64,000 nt of DNA, taken from NCBI GenBank assembly GCA_003313425.1, contig NHZP01000062.1, positions 1 to 64,000 on the forward strand, read 5' to 3'. Origin of the DNA: Pseudopyrenochaeta lycopersici. Its lineage: Eukaryota > Ascomycota > Dothideomycetes > Pleosporales > Pseudopyrenochaetaceae. The position numbers and the translations under genes were made by a program. This document shows, piece after piece, positions 32,667 to 44,409 of this stretch (its first letter is position 1; every line of letters begins with the position of its first letter). The notes below the pieces were generated by a model. It was not told where the DNA came from, ran no database searches, and saw nothing but the letters and a program-made list of their open reading frames with translations.

Positions 32667-33366
32667 AGTGGGATGCGGATTGAGAACTCCTGTCGGCGAC
32701 AATGGTAGCACTTGGTTTTCGGAGAGAGAGCTGCGAGGAGGTTCAGGAGCGCGGTGGTGGTGGTGGTTGCCGGGTGCATACAAAGCCACTGGGGTGGGTG
32801 AAGTAGCTGCATGGGTCGAACGAGGATTAGTAGAATTATGTTGGTCATTCTGTCCACTACGAGGAGGAGTTAACGTGAATGTATAGGGTGATTGGTAGCT
32901 GTTCCCGGGGCTTTGTATTGTAAAAAAAGGCTCTTTTGGGATCTCCCCGACAGAACAGTTTGCATTTCTGGAAGGCCGCTTTTCAGTAGGGCCGATCCAG
33001 TTGTGGGTGTCGGCATTCCGTTTCCTCGTATTAGTTTGTTACGCACTGGCGGGTACGGGTGCGATTGTATCGCCCAAAGCTCCGGGCCGCAATGCCTCAG
33101 CTGGTGGCTACAAACCTTGTCAGAATGTCTTATGATGTAAACAATGGAACTATGAGCTTTCTTACCGATGTAGACCCTACCATAAAAGGCTCAGCATCAA
33201 TACCAGGATTCATTCTTGAACCTCTCGCAGCCGAATTTCTTGTTAGCTTCCTTGACGGCCTTGACGGAACATGTGTGCCCGCTTCTCGGTAAATCCATCG
33301 ATGGAGGTGTATTTTCAATCAACAAAAAGTCAGTCCATTTGACGAAGCGCGACACTAGTATCCCAC

Positions 33367-33762
33367 CTACATCTCTCGATCTTTAGGGACTTCATAAAAG
33401 AGATCCCTAGAATAATTGCTCTTTGAGCGAGGCGCTAGTAGTAGTCGCTTGCGGTCATTTACATCTTTGCCCCAAATCGCAGGACCAAAGGTACTCAGCA
33501 ACTCGTTAAGCTCCTTGTCGAGGGTGTCGGGGCGCGATGCAGACGTAAGTAGACCGTTTAGATCTTTAGGAAGGTCCTTGGACAGTTCTTGCACCCTTTC
33601 AGATAGTTTGTTTGATTCAGGCTCGGAAAATTTCAGGATACCATGGTTTGAGTCGCAAGAGAGGCCCAAACATTCGGTGATTTCGCGAATCTTCGGGCCT
33701 CGATCACCAAAGAAGATTTTCCAGTCGCTTGTATTCCAACGCTGAATCGGAATGTCTCCCAT
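33367..33762 (-). CDS. hypothetical protein, 131 residues
   Basis: ATG-started frame, complete to a stop. It begins GDIPIQRWNTSDWKIFFGDR, then KIREITECLGLS, and has an amphipathic Leu/Lys-rich middle (LSERVQELSKDLPKDLNGLL) and a basic end. Composition and codon pattern look coding. It lies on the same strand and upstream of the helical protein at 32121-32666 and could be a separate gene or a 5' exon of it; no convincing splice joins them. Confidence 0.45.
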   Translation of the reverse strand: MGDIPIQRWNTSDWKIFFGDRGPKIREITECLGLSCDSNHGILKFSEPESNKLSERVQELSKDLPKDLNGLLTSASRPDTLDKELNELLSTFGPAIWGKDVNDRKRLLLAPRSKSNYSRDLFYEVPKDREM

Positions 33763-34571
33763 TGTAGATGCTGGCGGCTTGCACGTTTAGTTGACGATAG
33801 GCTCAATGGAGGGATTGCTGGATCTTTGACGCTGTGGAAGGTGCTGGAAGCTGATTCGATGTCGGGCCTCCTTTGCGGAGGACGGCAGAAACTGGAGGCG
33901 TGCTGACGCAAGCTAATCCTGAATCAGTTGGGCAACTTGTTAGCGCCTATAGAACTTTTTCGCGACGGGCGGCGCGTACATGCGGCCTTGTATCGTGTCC
34001 GTGCGCGCGATAGTGTTGAAACATTGTTCCTTTTTTTTTGTGGATGAATACATGATGTCGTACTGGACGTGCTAAAACGATAAAAGCTGAGATAATGATG
34101 ATAAGCAACAGCGTTGTATTGATTGAGGTTGTGTCTGAAGTGTGGGGTACTCCAACCCGCAGATTTACATGCAGCATCACAGCGGGATTACTAATACAGA
34201 TATTTCCTGGCCTGCGACAAGATTGCTGCAAGTGTGTGGCAGGTGCAAAACTAAAACGATAACAATCCACGTTGACGCAATCAATCTATGAGAGATGAAG
34301 ACAACAACGAACAAGCACAGAGTGACAGATGGGGGACTGTGGCGTAAAGGGGGTAGCCCAAACGAGTGACCTGATGTCCCGATGGGGTTTAGTTTTGGAA
34401 TCGAGGAACCGCCGCGTTCGAGGGGAAGAGGGTGGAGATACTGCAGAATTACGTTACTAGCAACAAACAGCCAATCAGACCGCCAGGTCCTGGAAGCGGC
34501 AGGAGAGGAAGGGGTGGTTGAAACGCCGAGCACGCTGAAGACAGCTGGAACGAAGTGCGTCGCCTGCGCTC
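33763..34571. other. intergenic, upstream region of the PHD gene
   Basis: No coding signal. A T-run (TTTTTTTTTT) lies at about 34029-34039. Confidence 0.35.
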
Positions 34572-35423
34572 ATGCCTGCTCGAGAGTCTGGCAGAGGACG
34601 GGGACGTGGAAGAGGACGAGGCGGTGGACAAGGAGGCAAGAGGAAGTGCTCTGAGAGTATGGACGATAGCGATGTAGGTGGCTATGGAACGAGTACCCAG
34701 AACATGTCTTAACATTACGAAGGACGACGACGATTCCATCATTTCATCATCGTATACACCACTACCCACACGAACAAAGTCCGGTCGCAGTGTGAACAAG
34801 CCAGTCGCGTTTGTACCGACACTTCCAGAACCGGCACAAGGAGCCAAGCGAAGGAAGTCTACGAAGACTCTGCTGGCTGCAAAATGCAGGACATGCCATC
34901 GGGGGACAGAGCCGGGAAACAACCGGATCGTATTCTGCGATATGTGCAACACAGCATATCACCAGCATTGTCATAATCCGCCCATTAGCAATGCGGTGGT
35001 CAATGTGCAGAAGAAGGTATGGTTATGTGGGTCTTGTGAGCGGTCGAAGCAGAACGTGGTGCAAGGTACAGAGGGTCTAGTCGCTGCAGAGAGTCTATCA
35101 ATAGATGAGGTACGTCCCCATCATCTTACCTCGCATTACTGTAATAACAGATTCAGAAACGCGCATACTTCTCAACCCTCCCACAACACCAACTAGTCTC
35201 TCTACTCTTGCATGCCACAATCCGACACCCCCAACTCCCCATCTTCTTACCGAACGTGCAAGACCTGATCCCGGACCCTGCAACCATCGAAACTCACCCA
35301 ACAGCACATCTCGCTCCTCAACGCTCCTCGCAACAGCAACATCAACAACCACATTCAGTTATCCACCCCTCACTAAACTCTCTGCATAACAGCAACACCT
35401 CTACAGCCCAGGGATGTATATAA
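34572..35423 (+). pseudogene. PHD-finger protein, 3' end replaced by a hAT terminus
   Basis: Exons 34572-34673, 34723-35109 and 35151-35423. The introns 34674-34722 (GTAGGT, branch CTTAAC) and 35110-35150 (GTACGT..AACAG) are both phase 0. The joined frame is 253 residues. The N-terminus is an RGRGRG-rich tail. The PHD finger has CRTC-x9-CDMC, YHQHCH and a final CGSC, matching the C4HC3 zinc ligands. After it come an Asp/Glu linker and QKRAYFSTLPQHQLVSLL, a segment known from fungal PHD-finger proteins. Those are longer and continue past this point. Here the last codons and TAA come from CAGGGATGTATATAA, the end of the hAT that begins at 35409. PHD fingers read histone H3 tail methylation; the C-terminal part is lost, and whether the product works is unknown. 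Confidence 0.72.
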
Positions 35424-37797
35424 TCTTTTGAATCTGAATCATGCCCCCGATTCAGATTAATTGTGAATCGAACCCTGCGATTATGATTAGATTCGCCGAT
35501 TCGCACGATTAATTGCCCTGTAGACTTACTATCTACTCTCCTGACGCTTTTGAAGCCTGAGACTCTGTTATCTCTCTCTCTCTGCTTGTTTCATCATCAA
35601 CTCAACGTCCTCAGCCCATATGATATTGCCTTCCTGCTTTAAGAATACGCCATGTGAAAGCTTGCTCGTCAGCCAATTCTTCAAACACTCTAAATGCTCG
35701 ATCGTACGAGCTGACAGCCTTGCTCTCTCCCAGCTTACTGTTCTCCGCGCGCCGCTGAACACTCTCTCCGCCTCATCTGCATTGGTGGGATAGAGAAGAT
35801 ATCGATTGCGAGACGTGATAGGTCAGGATAGGCGTGTTGTTGCCGTTGCTCGAGCCACCATTCGAGTGCGGAATCGTCTCCGATAGAGAAGGGAGGGGCC
35901 TGTGGTGGAAGAGACATTACTTGCGCTGCAGAGAAAGTATTTGCTGAATACAAAGCTTGATAAAACGCTCGAATTCATGACCTTCTTCGGCCTCATCCTG
36001 TAAATAGACTCTTCGCTTCCACCGCTGATGAGCTGAGAGCTCTTCTTGAGGTTTTGGCCCTGTAGATAAGGCTGTTTTGTAGTTACCCCAGAGCTTACGA
36101 GCCGCGTTGATCGCTGGGTCAATATAGTTAGATTGATGAGCCCACTGAGACGTTAAATATCGCTCGCGGAGGCTTGGGTGAAGTAGGAGAGCAGATACAT
36201 AGACAGGAGCATCATCTGTAAGCTTGTAGTAGTCGTCAAATTTGTACCAACTTGTCAGAAGACGCTCCATCATCACCCTATTACTCTTATATTGCTGCTT
36301 AGCCTCATCGTAGAGCGTAAGAAGGAAGTCCATGCCACTAAGCACCTGATCTAGCGTAGAAGTATCCCATTCAGTATCCTTAGTGACCTCGAAGAAGGGT
36401 TCAAGGAAGTCGTGTAGCTCTTGTAGCTCCTGCCAGTGACTTGGAAGGAGATAGTCAAGTAGTAGAGAGGGCTCTGCTTTTATCCTTGTGTCAATAAAGT
36501 TGGTAATCTTGCCATGGAGACTAAGAGCGACGTAGATCATAAGATACCAGCTATTCCAGCGTGTCTTGTTGTCGCGAGGTATCATGCGGCCGGCTTGACG
36601 AAGGAAGGACTGATAGAGCTGATCTGACGACCTTATATAGATCACAAGGTTATAGAGCATCCCAATAGCGCCTAACTTACGCCACTCCGCCGCGCTGACC
36701 TGTCTTTCCAAATTACCCTTAATCTCATTCTAAGAGAGTAACGCAATCTGCCGAATAGCCTCCTCCAAGGCCTCTTTATCTTTGCCAAAGAGGAAGGCTT
36801 GTACAGCGAGGTTGATGATGTGGCTATTGCAGCGTAGGCGGTGTTGTGTAGTGTCGAATTAAGGTATTAATTTTGCGATAGCTCGTAGCATTGTATCGTT
36901 GCTATAGGCATTGTCAAGCGTAAACCAGCCAATTCGATCCTTAACACCATATTGCTCAACAACGCTAATAAAGACCTCTGCTTAAGCCTCTCCACTGTAA
37001 GTGCCAGGCAGCTCTCGAAGCGAAAGTAGTGCCTTTTGGACCTTGCGAGTGTCTGCGTCTACGAAGTGAGCAACTATTGCTTGTAGGCTCTTATGATTTG
37101 GCGCACTCCAGAGGTCGACTGTAAAGTGTATAAGTAAGAGAGAAGCTTGTAGCCTCTTCATAATTGCCAACTAGTAGAGGCGGAAGGAATCGTCAAGTTG
37201 CTAGGGTACTAGAGATCGGCTTTGCATAACAATATCGACGGCCATATAGCTAATAGAGTAGATGAGGGTGTAGATCTCTGCCCAGTCAGGGATAGAGAGA
37301 GGGAGACCTCGACGCGCGATAAGTTGGATAAGAGCCTCGTTATAGGCTTCCTTGTTGATAGCGGCCTTCAGGTGCTTCTCTTGCTCTATATTACAACCTT
37401 CTTCACGTGCCTTTTGCTTGCTAAAGAGGCTTTCAATAGAGCCTTCAACTGCAGCCTTCTTCTCTGATGGCAGCGCAGCTATGCGGATACCGTGTGAGAG
37501 TAGGTGTTCACGAATTCGATTGTGGGCAGACTACTTAAAGTTACACTTCTTTCAATAGAAGATTCTCTGCCTATGAGCATTCCTTGCCAGCTCATCCGGC
37601 TGTGGATCTCGACTTTCTTCCCATAGGTCGGTACAGACCATTGGCCTAGCCTTGCGCTTTTTGGTGTTGGTCAAGGGTTCCGCGTAAGGAAGCTCAGAAT
37701 CGTCTTGTAGGGCTTCCATATTAGTAGTTCTAAGCTCTGTAAGAGTGGCATTGTCGTCTAAATTAATATCGGTTATGTTAGGCTTGCTAGAGGACAT
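35409..37797 (-). pseudogene. hAT transposase, broken by stops and a frameshift
   Basis: Element end CAGGGATGTATATAATC at 35409 (hAT-like CAGGG). On the minus strand from ATG at 37797: an N-terminal region and BED-type finger remnants (KKCNFK, HNRIREHLLSHG) near 37500-37560, a middle catalytic stretch in pieces, then 35917-36711 (RWNSWYLMIYVALSLHGK, HDFLEPFFEVTKDTEWDTST) and the hATC part (LSRLAIDIFSIPPM, then FSGARRTVSWERARLS) in another frame at 35568-35762. Stops include a TAG at 36730-36732 where TGG is expected. The other terminus and the 8-bp duplication were not found, so it is truncated near 37800-37900. It is related to the fragment at 1390-1921. Confidence 0.8.
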
Positions 37798-37909
37798 GGC
37801 GGTAGTGGTAAGGGTAGTACCTAACTTGTGTGTTTACCCGAGATGGACGTGTTCGGTATTCTGCCGCGTTTTCCAACCAATCGGAATCCTTAGCGGCTTA
37901 CCGCCTATA

Positions 37910-38503
37910 GAGGCACCCTGCCTCCAGACGCTCCAGGGCCATAGCAATTGGGTCAACTCAGTGGCCTTCTCCCACGACTCGACCCGGCTGGCGTCGGCGT
38001 CATACGACAACACGGTCAAGATCTGGGATGCGAGCAGTGGCGCCTGCCTCCAGACGCTCCAGGGCCATAGCAATTGGGTCTTCTCAGTGGCCTTCTCCCA
38101 CGACTCGACCCGGCTGGCATCGGCGTCGCTCGACAACACGGTCAAGATCTGGGATGCGAGCAGTGGCGCCTGCCTTCAGACGCTCATTATTGGCAAGGCG
38201 CTTCACCGCATCTCATTTGACATTAGTAACTCATATCTTCACACTGATATTGGCACTATCGAAATTAGCACCCCATCAGGTTCAAGACCACTTCCATCCC
38301 ATTCAAAACCTCAGAGTCCTCAGTATAAAGGCCTAGCTTCAAGCGTAGATGGTGTATGGATAACATATGATTCAGAGAACCTATTATGGCTACCCTTAGA
38401 GTATCGACCAGTATGTTCAGCGGTATTAGAGAAGATGATTAGTATTGGTGTTAGAACTGGAAGAGTATGGATATGCAAAGTTAGGCCTAGCCTAAAGTCG
38501 TAG
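37910..38503 (+). pseudogene. WD40 C-terminal remnant of a NACHT/NLR-type (HET-E-like) protein
   Basis: Two almost identical 42-residue WD40 repeats (CLQTLQGHSNWV, FSHDSTRLASAS, DNTVKIWDASSGA) lie in tandem with an exact 126-bp period (starts 37919, 38045) and the start of a third at 38171. A non-repeated C-terminal tail follows (GKALHRISFDISN, then WITYDSENLLWLPLEY and a stop at 38503). High-identity WD40 units with this tail are characteristic of fungal NWD-type NLRs such as HET-E. Their repeats are shuffled by recombination and govern non-self recognition. The NACHT and effector domains are absent, cut away on the side of the hAT at 35409-37797. Confidence 0.8.
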
Positions 38504-39704
38504 AACATTTATGTCATGATAGCTTACTATACTATATTTTTTATTCTCTCTATTTCATAGAGAGCCAAAGATCAACAAAAATATATAGCTTACCAATTTG
38601 CCACAGCGAAGCTTCAAGCATGCTCTAGATCAAGTAGCAAGATGTCCACGTGTAGAATTACGTGTTAAATGTTTGCCACTTGAGTCTGGCCAGAGGCATA
38701 CAAACGCCTCGATCACGCTAGCAGGGAGGACGGTCGACCCGCTCCGGCCATGACCTTTGCCGTGAACGTCTAGAATGAATGGCGTTAGGAAGAAATATAA
38801 CCATCGTTTCCAGTGACAGAACGGCATGGAGCCCTAGATAGTGTAGTGCCTTGCCAAGCATAGCTACCATTACAGCTCTGCTATACATCGCAAACATAAA
38901 CGATCCAAACCCCTTATGTCCCTCACATGTCAAAGTAAAGCGCGCCTCTACAACCCTAAAGATTGCAGTGCTTATGTAGGGAGCCGTTCATTGTTTAACT
39001 ATACGACAGCTGTATCACCACTAGGGCTGTCCCACTCTATCCTATCTTATAATTGTATTCCCCTTCTACGAGCCGAGACTAGAGGCCTTTCGTTCAGTTA
39101 GCGGAGGGGGCAACAGTGGGTTTCAGAGCTTAAGGGCGAGGAAGCTATCAGGGTCATCGTGCGTAGGATAGCAGTGTTGAAGCTGGTTTAACGCTGGAAA
39201 CACGTTAGCTGACTGATAAGCGCCGTGGCCGTGCGGATCTTAGCACTGCTCCTAATCCCAAGCCAGATTTAATTATATTTCGAGCGTTTATGCGATCCGC
39301 ACAGCCACATATCTTACGATAATTAGCTGGGACTAGGGATTCGCTTCCGTTGGAAGTACCAATCAACATAGCGGCCCTGCATGAATTTGCCCGCGACAGC
39401 GCGCACTAGGCTGATAATGGCTTCTAAGCATTAGAGGGAGGTTCTAAGGCTTAGGTAAGGCTATTCTACGAAAATTTGGAGCAATAAAGTCTTAACGTTA
39501 GCGCTATGGGGAGGGAGGTCTGTTAAGCTACAAAAGAAGGCGCTGTACAAATTAGGCTCAGAGACAATAATACGAAGGTAATTTTTAGAGAAGAGTGGAA
39601 TATAGACATTCTAGATTAGCTACTGCAGATTATTTTCATCGCGCTATAGTAATATTCGTTGTGCGCATGGGTTTTCCAGTTGCTGAAGTCAAAGTACCCC
39701 TCGT
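38504..39704. other. intergenic, nothing recognised
   Basis: No coding frame with family resemblance. A degenerate stretch near 39450-39660 has a few open frames without identity. Confidence 0.35.
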
Positions 39705-39747
39705 TTGTCTCGCCACACAGTGTGTCTCGTTACGCAGTGAGGGACGT
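39705..39747. repeat. right end of an ACGTC-family TIR element
   Basis: The reverse complement reads ACGTCCCTCACTGCGTAACG, then AGACACAC..TGTGGCGAGAC. It matches the left end of the element at 53901-54462 with few changes, and abuts TA at 39748-39749. No matching left end was found upstream, so it is an orphan terminus. Confidence 0.6.
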
Positions 39748-39806
39748 TAATGAAGTTAATTTACAAGACTTCCTCTAACTTAGCTTACTTCCGATTATTA
39801 GCATAA

Positions 39807-40187
39807 TCATGGCTGGGAATCAGTCGCAGACTTCTTGTTATGAACCCAAAAGTGATGTATCAAATATCCACAGCCTGAAAGCTCTGCTATTGAGACCCAT
39901 GTCCGCTTCCAATACACTGTGTATCGGCATTCTGCATCATGCGTTTCGCCTCGTAGCTCAAAGACCTGGCTGAGAAGTGGCACTCCATGAAAATTTTCAC
40001 ACAACTGCCCAATTGCTAATGTAGTTGGCTCCCATTCGGCTAGATACTCGCTTTGTCCGCTCTCTTCTTGTCTACGGTAATCAACCAGTCGATTAATTGG
40101 CCAGCGACGGATCGAGAGACGATTTTCGTTGAATGAAGGGATATGGCTGGAAGGAGATGCAGCTGATGCCTGGAAGAAGAGTGTCAT
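39807..40187 (-). CDS. hypothetical protein with chromo-like segment
   Basis: ATG-started frame of 126 residues. RWPINRLVDYRRQEESGQSE followed by YLAEWEPTT has the strand-turn-strand look of a chromodomain (..I-x-D-x-R..xYLVKW). A second weaker unit (CRYTVYWKRTWVSIAELSGC) may follow. It is divergently transcribed from the large unknown gene at 40513, which has similar aromatic-rich segments near its C-terminus. The fold call is tentative. Confidence 0.45.
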   Translation of the reverse strand: MTLFFQASAASPSSHIPSFNENRLSIRRWPINRLVDYRRQEESGQSEYLAEWEPTTLAIGQLCENFHGVPLLSQVFELRGETHDAECRYTVYWKRTWVSIAELSGCGYLIHHFWVHNKKSATDSQP

Positions 40188-40512
40188 TACGAAGATATTT
40201 TCTGTGGAGGCAAAATGGGAGACAGCCAGGCGGCTTCTGTCAGCATGAGCTTTTCTATGTGCCTATGCAGTGACCCTTCGACAGTGACAAGAGTGGTCAT
40301 TACAAACCTAGAGATCTGAAATCAGGCAATAGTCATTCTGAAATGACAAGTTACTGAAGTGATTTCATGGATTCGTCTAATTCTGAAATCTAGTACCCAA
40401 ATTCCGAAACTGATTATCGGATTTCTGTCTACATCGTTGAAGACTACGCGCTAAATAAGCATATAAATGATCGAGTATACTTCTCGCTCACTCGGATAAG
40501 TTAGTACGCGCA

Positions 40513-43001
40513 ATGGACCCAAATCAATTGCCATCGGATCCGCTCAGGCAGTCGAGTCCTCATGATCATAACAATCAGCATCAGAGTCATATACAGCCAA
40601 TACCACAACCACAACCACAACCTCAGAACCCCACTGGGTTGCAGCAACATGTCAACCCCGAGCTTGATCAACGTCCAGATGCACCCACTTCGACCCCAAT
40701 AGAAAGGCCACCAGATACAGTGCAGGCACAACATCCCGATAACGCACCAATACAGCCTCAAATTGAACAACAGCTTAGCGAAATCGAGCAACAAACTCTT
40801 CTCTACTATTCGTACATTGTACCCGAGAAACCAGAGAATGTCGACCAACAAGCATGGGACAAGCAACAGTTAACGCTACTGCGCCCAATTTGTCTACATG
40901 ACTTTCTACATTACATTGGAACTGGGGACATTGAACCCATCCCTGCGAATTTGGCCGAAAATGAGCAACAAAGATGGGCATTTGAACACTTGCCGGCGCT
41001 CCTTCTGGCAAAAAGGAAAGCATGTTGTGCATATGACTTAGACACCGACGAGCCTAATCGTCTCGAACGTTTGAACGAGATTGAAGAAAGTGAGCGAGAA
41101 GAATATGGAATATCAATCAAAGATCGTCCAAGAGACTCTTCTGACGCCGAGTGGTGTGAAATTAAACGAAAGAGGGTCAAAGAAAAAGATGACGAAGAAT
41201 CAGCAACGAGGGCAAATGCAGCTGAGAACCACAATGATTCAGCGTACTCAGGCTACGACGAAACTATCATACCACTGCAAGTTCAGATACCTTGGAAGTA
41301 CGGAATCAGCAGCGTAAAATGTGTATGCTTATCATGCAATGGTGGGAGAAAAGGCAATCGAGGAACGACTTGATAGATTTTGCAAACTTCAACGCACTTT
41401 TGAGGACACTACCCCACGGCGCCCAGTATCAGGTCAAGCCTACAGAACTTCAACACTGGATGGATGAGTTAAGAAAGGCTCTCGCTTCATGTGAACTATC
41501 ACCATCGGAGACAGGTCTAGATCATCTAGCGAAGGTTGTTATAACGCTCACCAACAAGTTGCGGAAGCAAGGACTGGACTTGAAAATGGTGGTTGTGAGG
41601 GATACCCATTGTAGAATTTTCAGATGTCTGTTGAAATCAGGATTGTCTATGCGCGAAACATCACATCCTCCAATACGGAAACTGATCGAAGCTTATCTGG
41701 CTCCTCGGGTAGAGCAACTCGAAGCACTACGGCCTGCCGGAAACTTTGTCGATTTCTTTATGCGAGATAATGAGATGCAACTAGACAGGGTTAGGACGGC
41801 AATCGAGCAGATTGAGCATATCAATCAAGACTTGACAAGTACAAACAACACACTATCTCTTCGATTCGATGATCATCATTTGCCTGTCAAGGAATTAAAG
41901 TATGCGGCGGACTTGCATCGAAATAACCTCAAAATTGAAGCTGCAACTGAGCTCAAGAAGTGGATATACAAGATGAATGCTTTGGGTTTTAGTAATTCGG
42001 TAAGAGACGTTTCGATCACCTAAAACCAAACCTTCTTGGATGAACAACCAATCCTTGAGGAACTCCTTGGAATTTCCGATACTGGTATGTGTCAATCCCA
42101 ACTTGTTCCAGATGTACCACGATTGGCAGGCTCTAAGATGTACTATGCCGACGATGTACCTATGAAGACTGTGGCATGGGGATTCAAACGCCGTCGGTTC
42201 TTTATCAACCAATATGGACCCCAAGACTATCCAATCTGGCGAATAGAACGTTTCCAAAGTCGGGAGTGGGCGGAATCGTACGGTAATGTCGATCCTCCAT
42301 TCGCATTGAATGTATCAAACACCGTGAATCGATATGGGGACGCAAAGGACCTTACAGGGCGCAAGATATATGGAATGGAGCACTACGATGGCGTTTTTGG
42401 TGTTGCCTGGGAAGTGGACTATGATGAAGACGTAGATCCCTTGTCATTGCTCAATCCCAGAAACCATGACCCTGACTGGTGCGAATTTGGCCAAGCTATA
42501 TCGAAATGGGACTCCCATTACATTTTAGTTGGATGGAAGTTGCCGGGGAGAGGTCATGATATCGTAAAGACTTGGGAGGTCAGAACTAATGTAAGAAGTC
42601 TGCTAGGAAAAAAGAAGGCCGACTGGGAAATTTTCAAGTGCGCCCAAGAATCTGAAAAGGCGTTCAAAGATTGGAAGATTGGTACCCCGCAGACGCAAAC
42701 GACATCCGCAGAGGCCTCCAACGTTCAGGATGCGAGTGGCCCTCCACCGGCCACCCATGTGACAATAGCTCCGCATAGTAGAACGGCGAACTTGAACTCA
42801 GCAATGCCGTTAACCCAGAATACGCTCGTGGAACGTCCACGGAGATACCCTATCCGCGACACAGCTGGAATTCAGAGCAACTCGGCTCCCTCATATTATG
42901 AACACCTGATGTCACAATGTCACTCAAGAACAATTTCTGGCGATGCAGTACAAATTGCGATGACTCAACGGTATGGAAGAAATTGGTTAGAGCTTATTTA
43001 A
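40513..43001 (+). CDS. unknown 790-residue protein, three exons, Gln/Pro-rich N-terminus
   Basis: Exons 40513-41297, 41354-41999 and 42060-43001. Introns 41298-41353 (GTACGG..AAAAG) and 42000-42059 (GTAAGA, branch CACCTAAAAC, CTTGAG). The joined length of 2373 nt has no stop, which supports both splices although the acceptors are weak. Residues 1-90 are disordered and Gln/Pro-rich (QPIPQPQPQPQNPTG). Then comes an acidic helical part with a basic patch (CEIKRKRVKEKDDEE). Exon 2 is helical with coiled-coil character (QLDRVRTAIEQIEHINQDL). Exon 3 has a compact domain rich in Trp, Tyr and Asp (GFKRRRFFINQYGPQDYPIW, GVFGVAWEVDYDEDVDPL, YILVGWK) and a Thr/Ser-rich tail. I do not recognise the family. 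Nothing points to a transposase. It and the divergent gene at 39807 may share a promoter region. Confidence 0.6.
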
Positions 43002-43159
43002 TGAAGTGATGTGAACAAGAACTCTTATTATCAGATATTGGTTTGGCAACTAGTTAACTTAGTAATGTTTAAACTACGACATTCGGTTTGATGTAGTAAC
43101 GTCCCTCACTAGTTATGGATCGAGAAATACACCAGGTCGAGAAATATAAGTTACTTTAA

Positions 43160-43957
43160 TCAACCGTCTTCGTGATACCAATAGCATTCTAATGGACATG
43201 GTGACAAGCGCCCGAATTCCCTTAATGCCGAGCTCTTCTGCTTCCAAGCTGGTAGAGGTGAGCCAAGTAATACCAGCTCTTCAACGGCTCTTTTATGCAA
43301 GGTGATGCTCGCTTGGTCAGCTGCTGTCCAACCAAATCGTGTCTTTGACGCTATATTCCCACCCGCGCGTATTAATGGTGCGAAAGACTCCCATGAACCC
43401 GTGACTGCAGCCAAATGTAACGGCGTATTTCCATGGTGATCAATCGCGTTGACATCTGCACCAAGCGATATCAGAAGCTCGACTGCTTGTTTCATACCCC
43501 GCCCAGCAGCATAGAGAAGAGGAGTGAGCATAGAGCAGTCCACTTGGAACGGCAAGATGCTACGTACCCTAAGCCTGTTGATGATTGGTTCTATAAAATC
43601 AACTGAACCTTGTGCAGCAAGTCGATGCAAAAGGGTTACTCCGTAACCATCAGCTTGTACTAGATCGATGCCACGTAATAGCATCAGTCTCTCAAATGTT
43701 GGCTTGCAGTCCATGATAGTCGCCCACTCTACGACAGAAATATCACAGTTGCGTTCGAACCAAAAGGTTACCTCGTGTAATCCATCTGTTAGTGATTCTT
43801 TCATGCGTAGTCTATGTTGTCGACCCAGCTGGTCCATAACCTCGAGCAAGCCGTAGTACAGCCTGCGTGAGCTTAAAAGTAATGCAAAGGTATCGCTAGG
43901 TTGTAAGTAAAGCGCTGTTTCCCGCAAGAGCTCCACAGGGAGTGAAGAAAGAGACAT
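43160..43957 (-). CDS. F-box protein with ankyrin repeats
   Basis: A single exon of 265 residues. Residues 4-40 (LSSLPVELLRETALYLQPSD, then FALLLSSRRLYYG) are an F-box, which binds Skp1 in SCF ubiquitin ligases. From about residue 105 there are four or so ankyrin repeats. The clearest are LTPLLYAAGRGMKQAVELLI with SLGADVNA, and HGNTPLHLAAVTGSWESFAP with LIRAGGN. The C-terminal end has CPLECYWYHEDG. The combination suggests a substrate receptor of an SCF complex, with the ankyrins binding the target. Target unknown. Complete, no disruptions. Confidence 0.85.
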   Translation of the reverse strand: MSLSSLPVELLRETALYLQPSDTFALLLSSRRLYYGLLEVMDQLGRQHRLRMKESLTDGLHEVTFWFERNCDISVVEWATIMDCKPTFERLMLLRGIDLVQADGYGVTLLHRLAAQGSVDFIEPIINRLRVRSILPFQVDCSMLTPLLYAAGRGMKQAVELLISLGADVNAIDHHGNTPLHLAAVTGSWESFAPLIRAGGNIASKTRFGWTAADQASITLHKRAVEELVLLGSPLPAWKQKSSALREFGRLSPCPLECYWYHEDG

Positions 43958-44409
43958 TGCACGTAAATAGAGAGCTATTCAAAACAGTGGCATAGACACA
44001 CATATATAAATACATATAGACATGGTGCATAGACCTCTTGATTATAGAATGTTTTAGTTGGAATCCAGATTTTCTAAACCTAATATTCGTTGCTGTACCG
44101 TTGGGACGATGTCGTCTTAATTCAAAATGTGAGGCAAAGGCGAAATATGTCAAACTCGACTTCTATTGCACCTAAAATCATCTGATAAAATAACAGCAAG
44201 AAGTGAAAATGAAGCAAGCACCCTTTATACTACTCTCCGAACCAACCATCTCTCTAACACGGACCGCCTTCTATCTCCGTCCATCCAGCTGCCTGTCAAC
44301 TCACGTACATTCTTTGGAGATTTAACATCCCTTGGAATAGTGGCAGTCGCACCTCCTAATCACAATTAGCTCAGCCATTCGCTTCTTCATTTCGGCATAT
44401 TTGGGCAAC

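Noticed and set aside
43097..43112. TAACGTCCCTCACT, an apparent left end of the ACGTC TIR family
   Set aside because: Only 12 bases match and the following sequence diverges at once; no right end follows. Likely a chance or eroded match.
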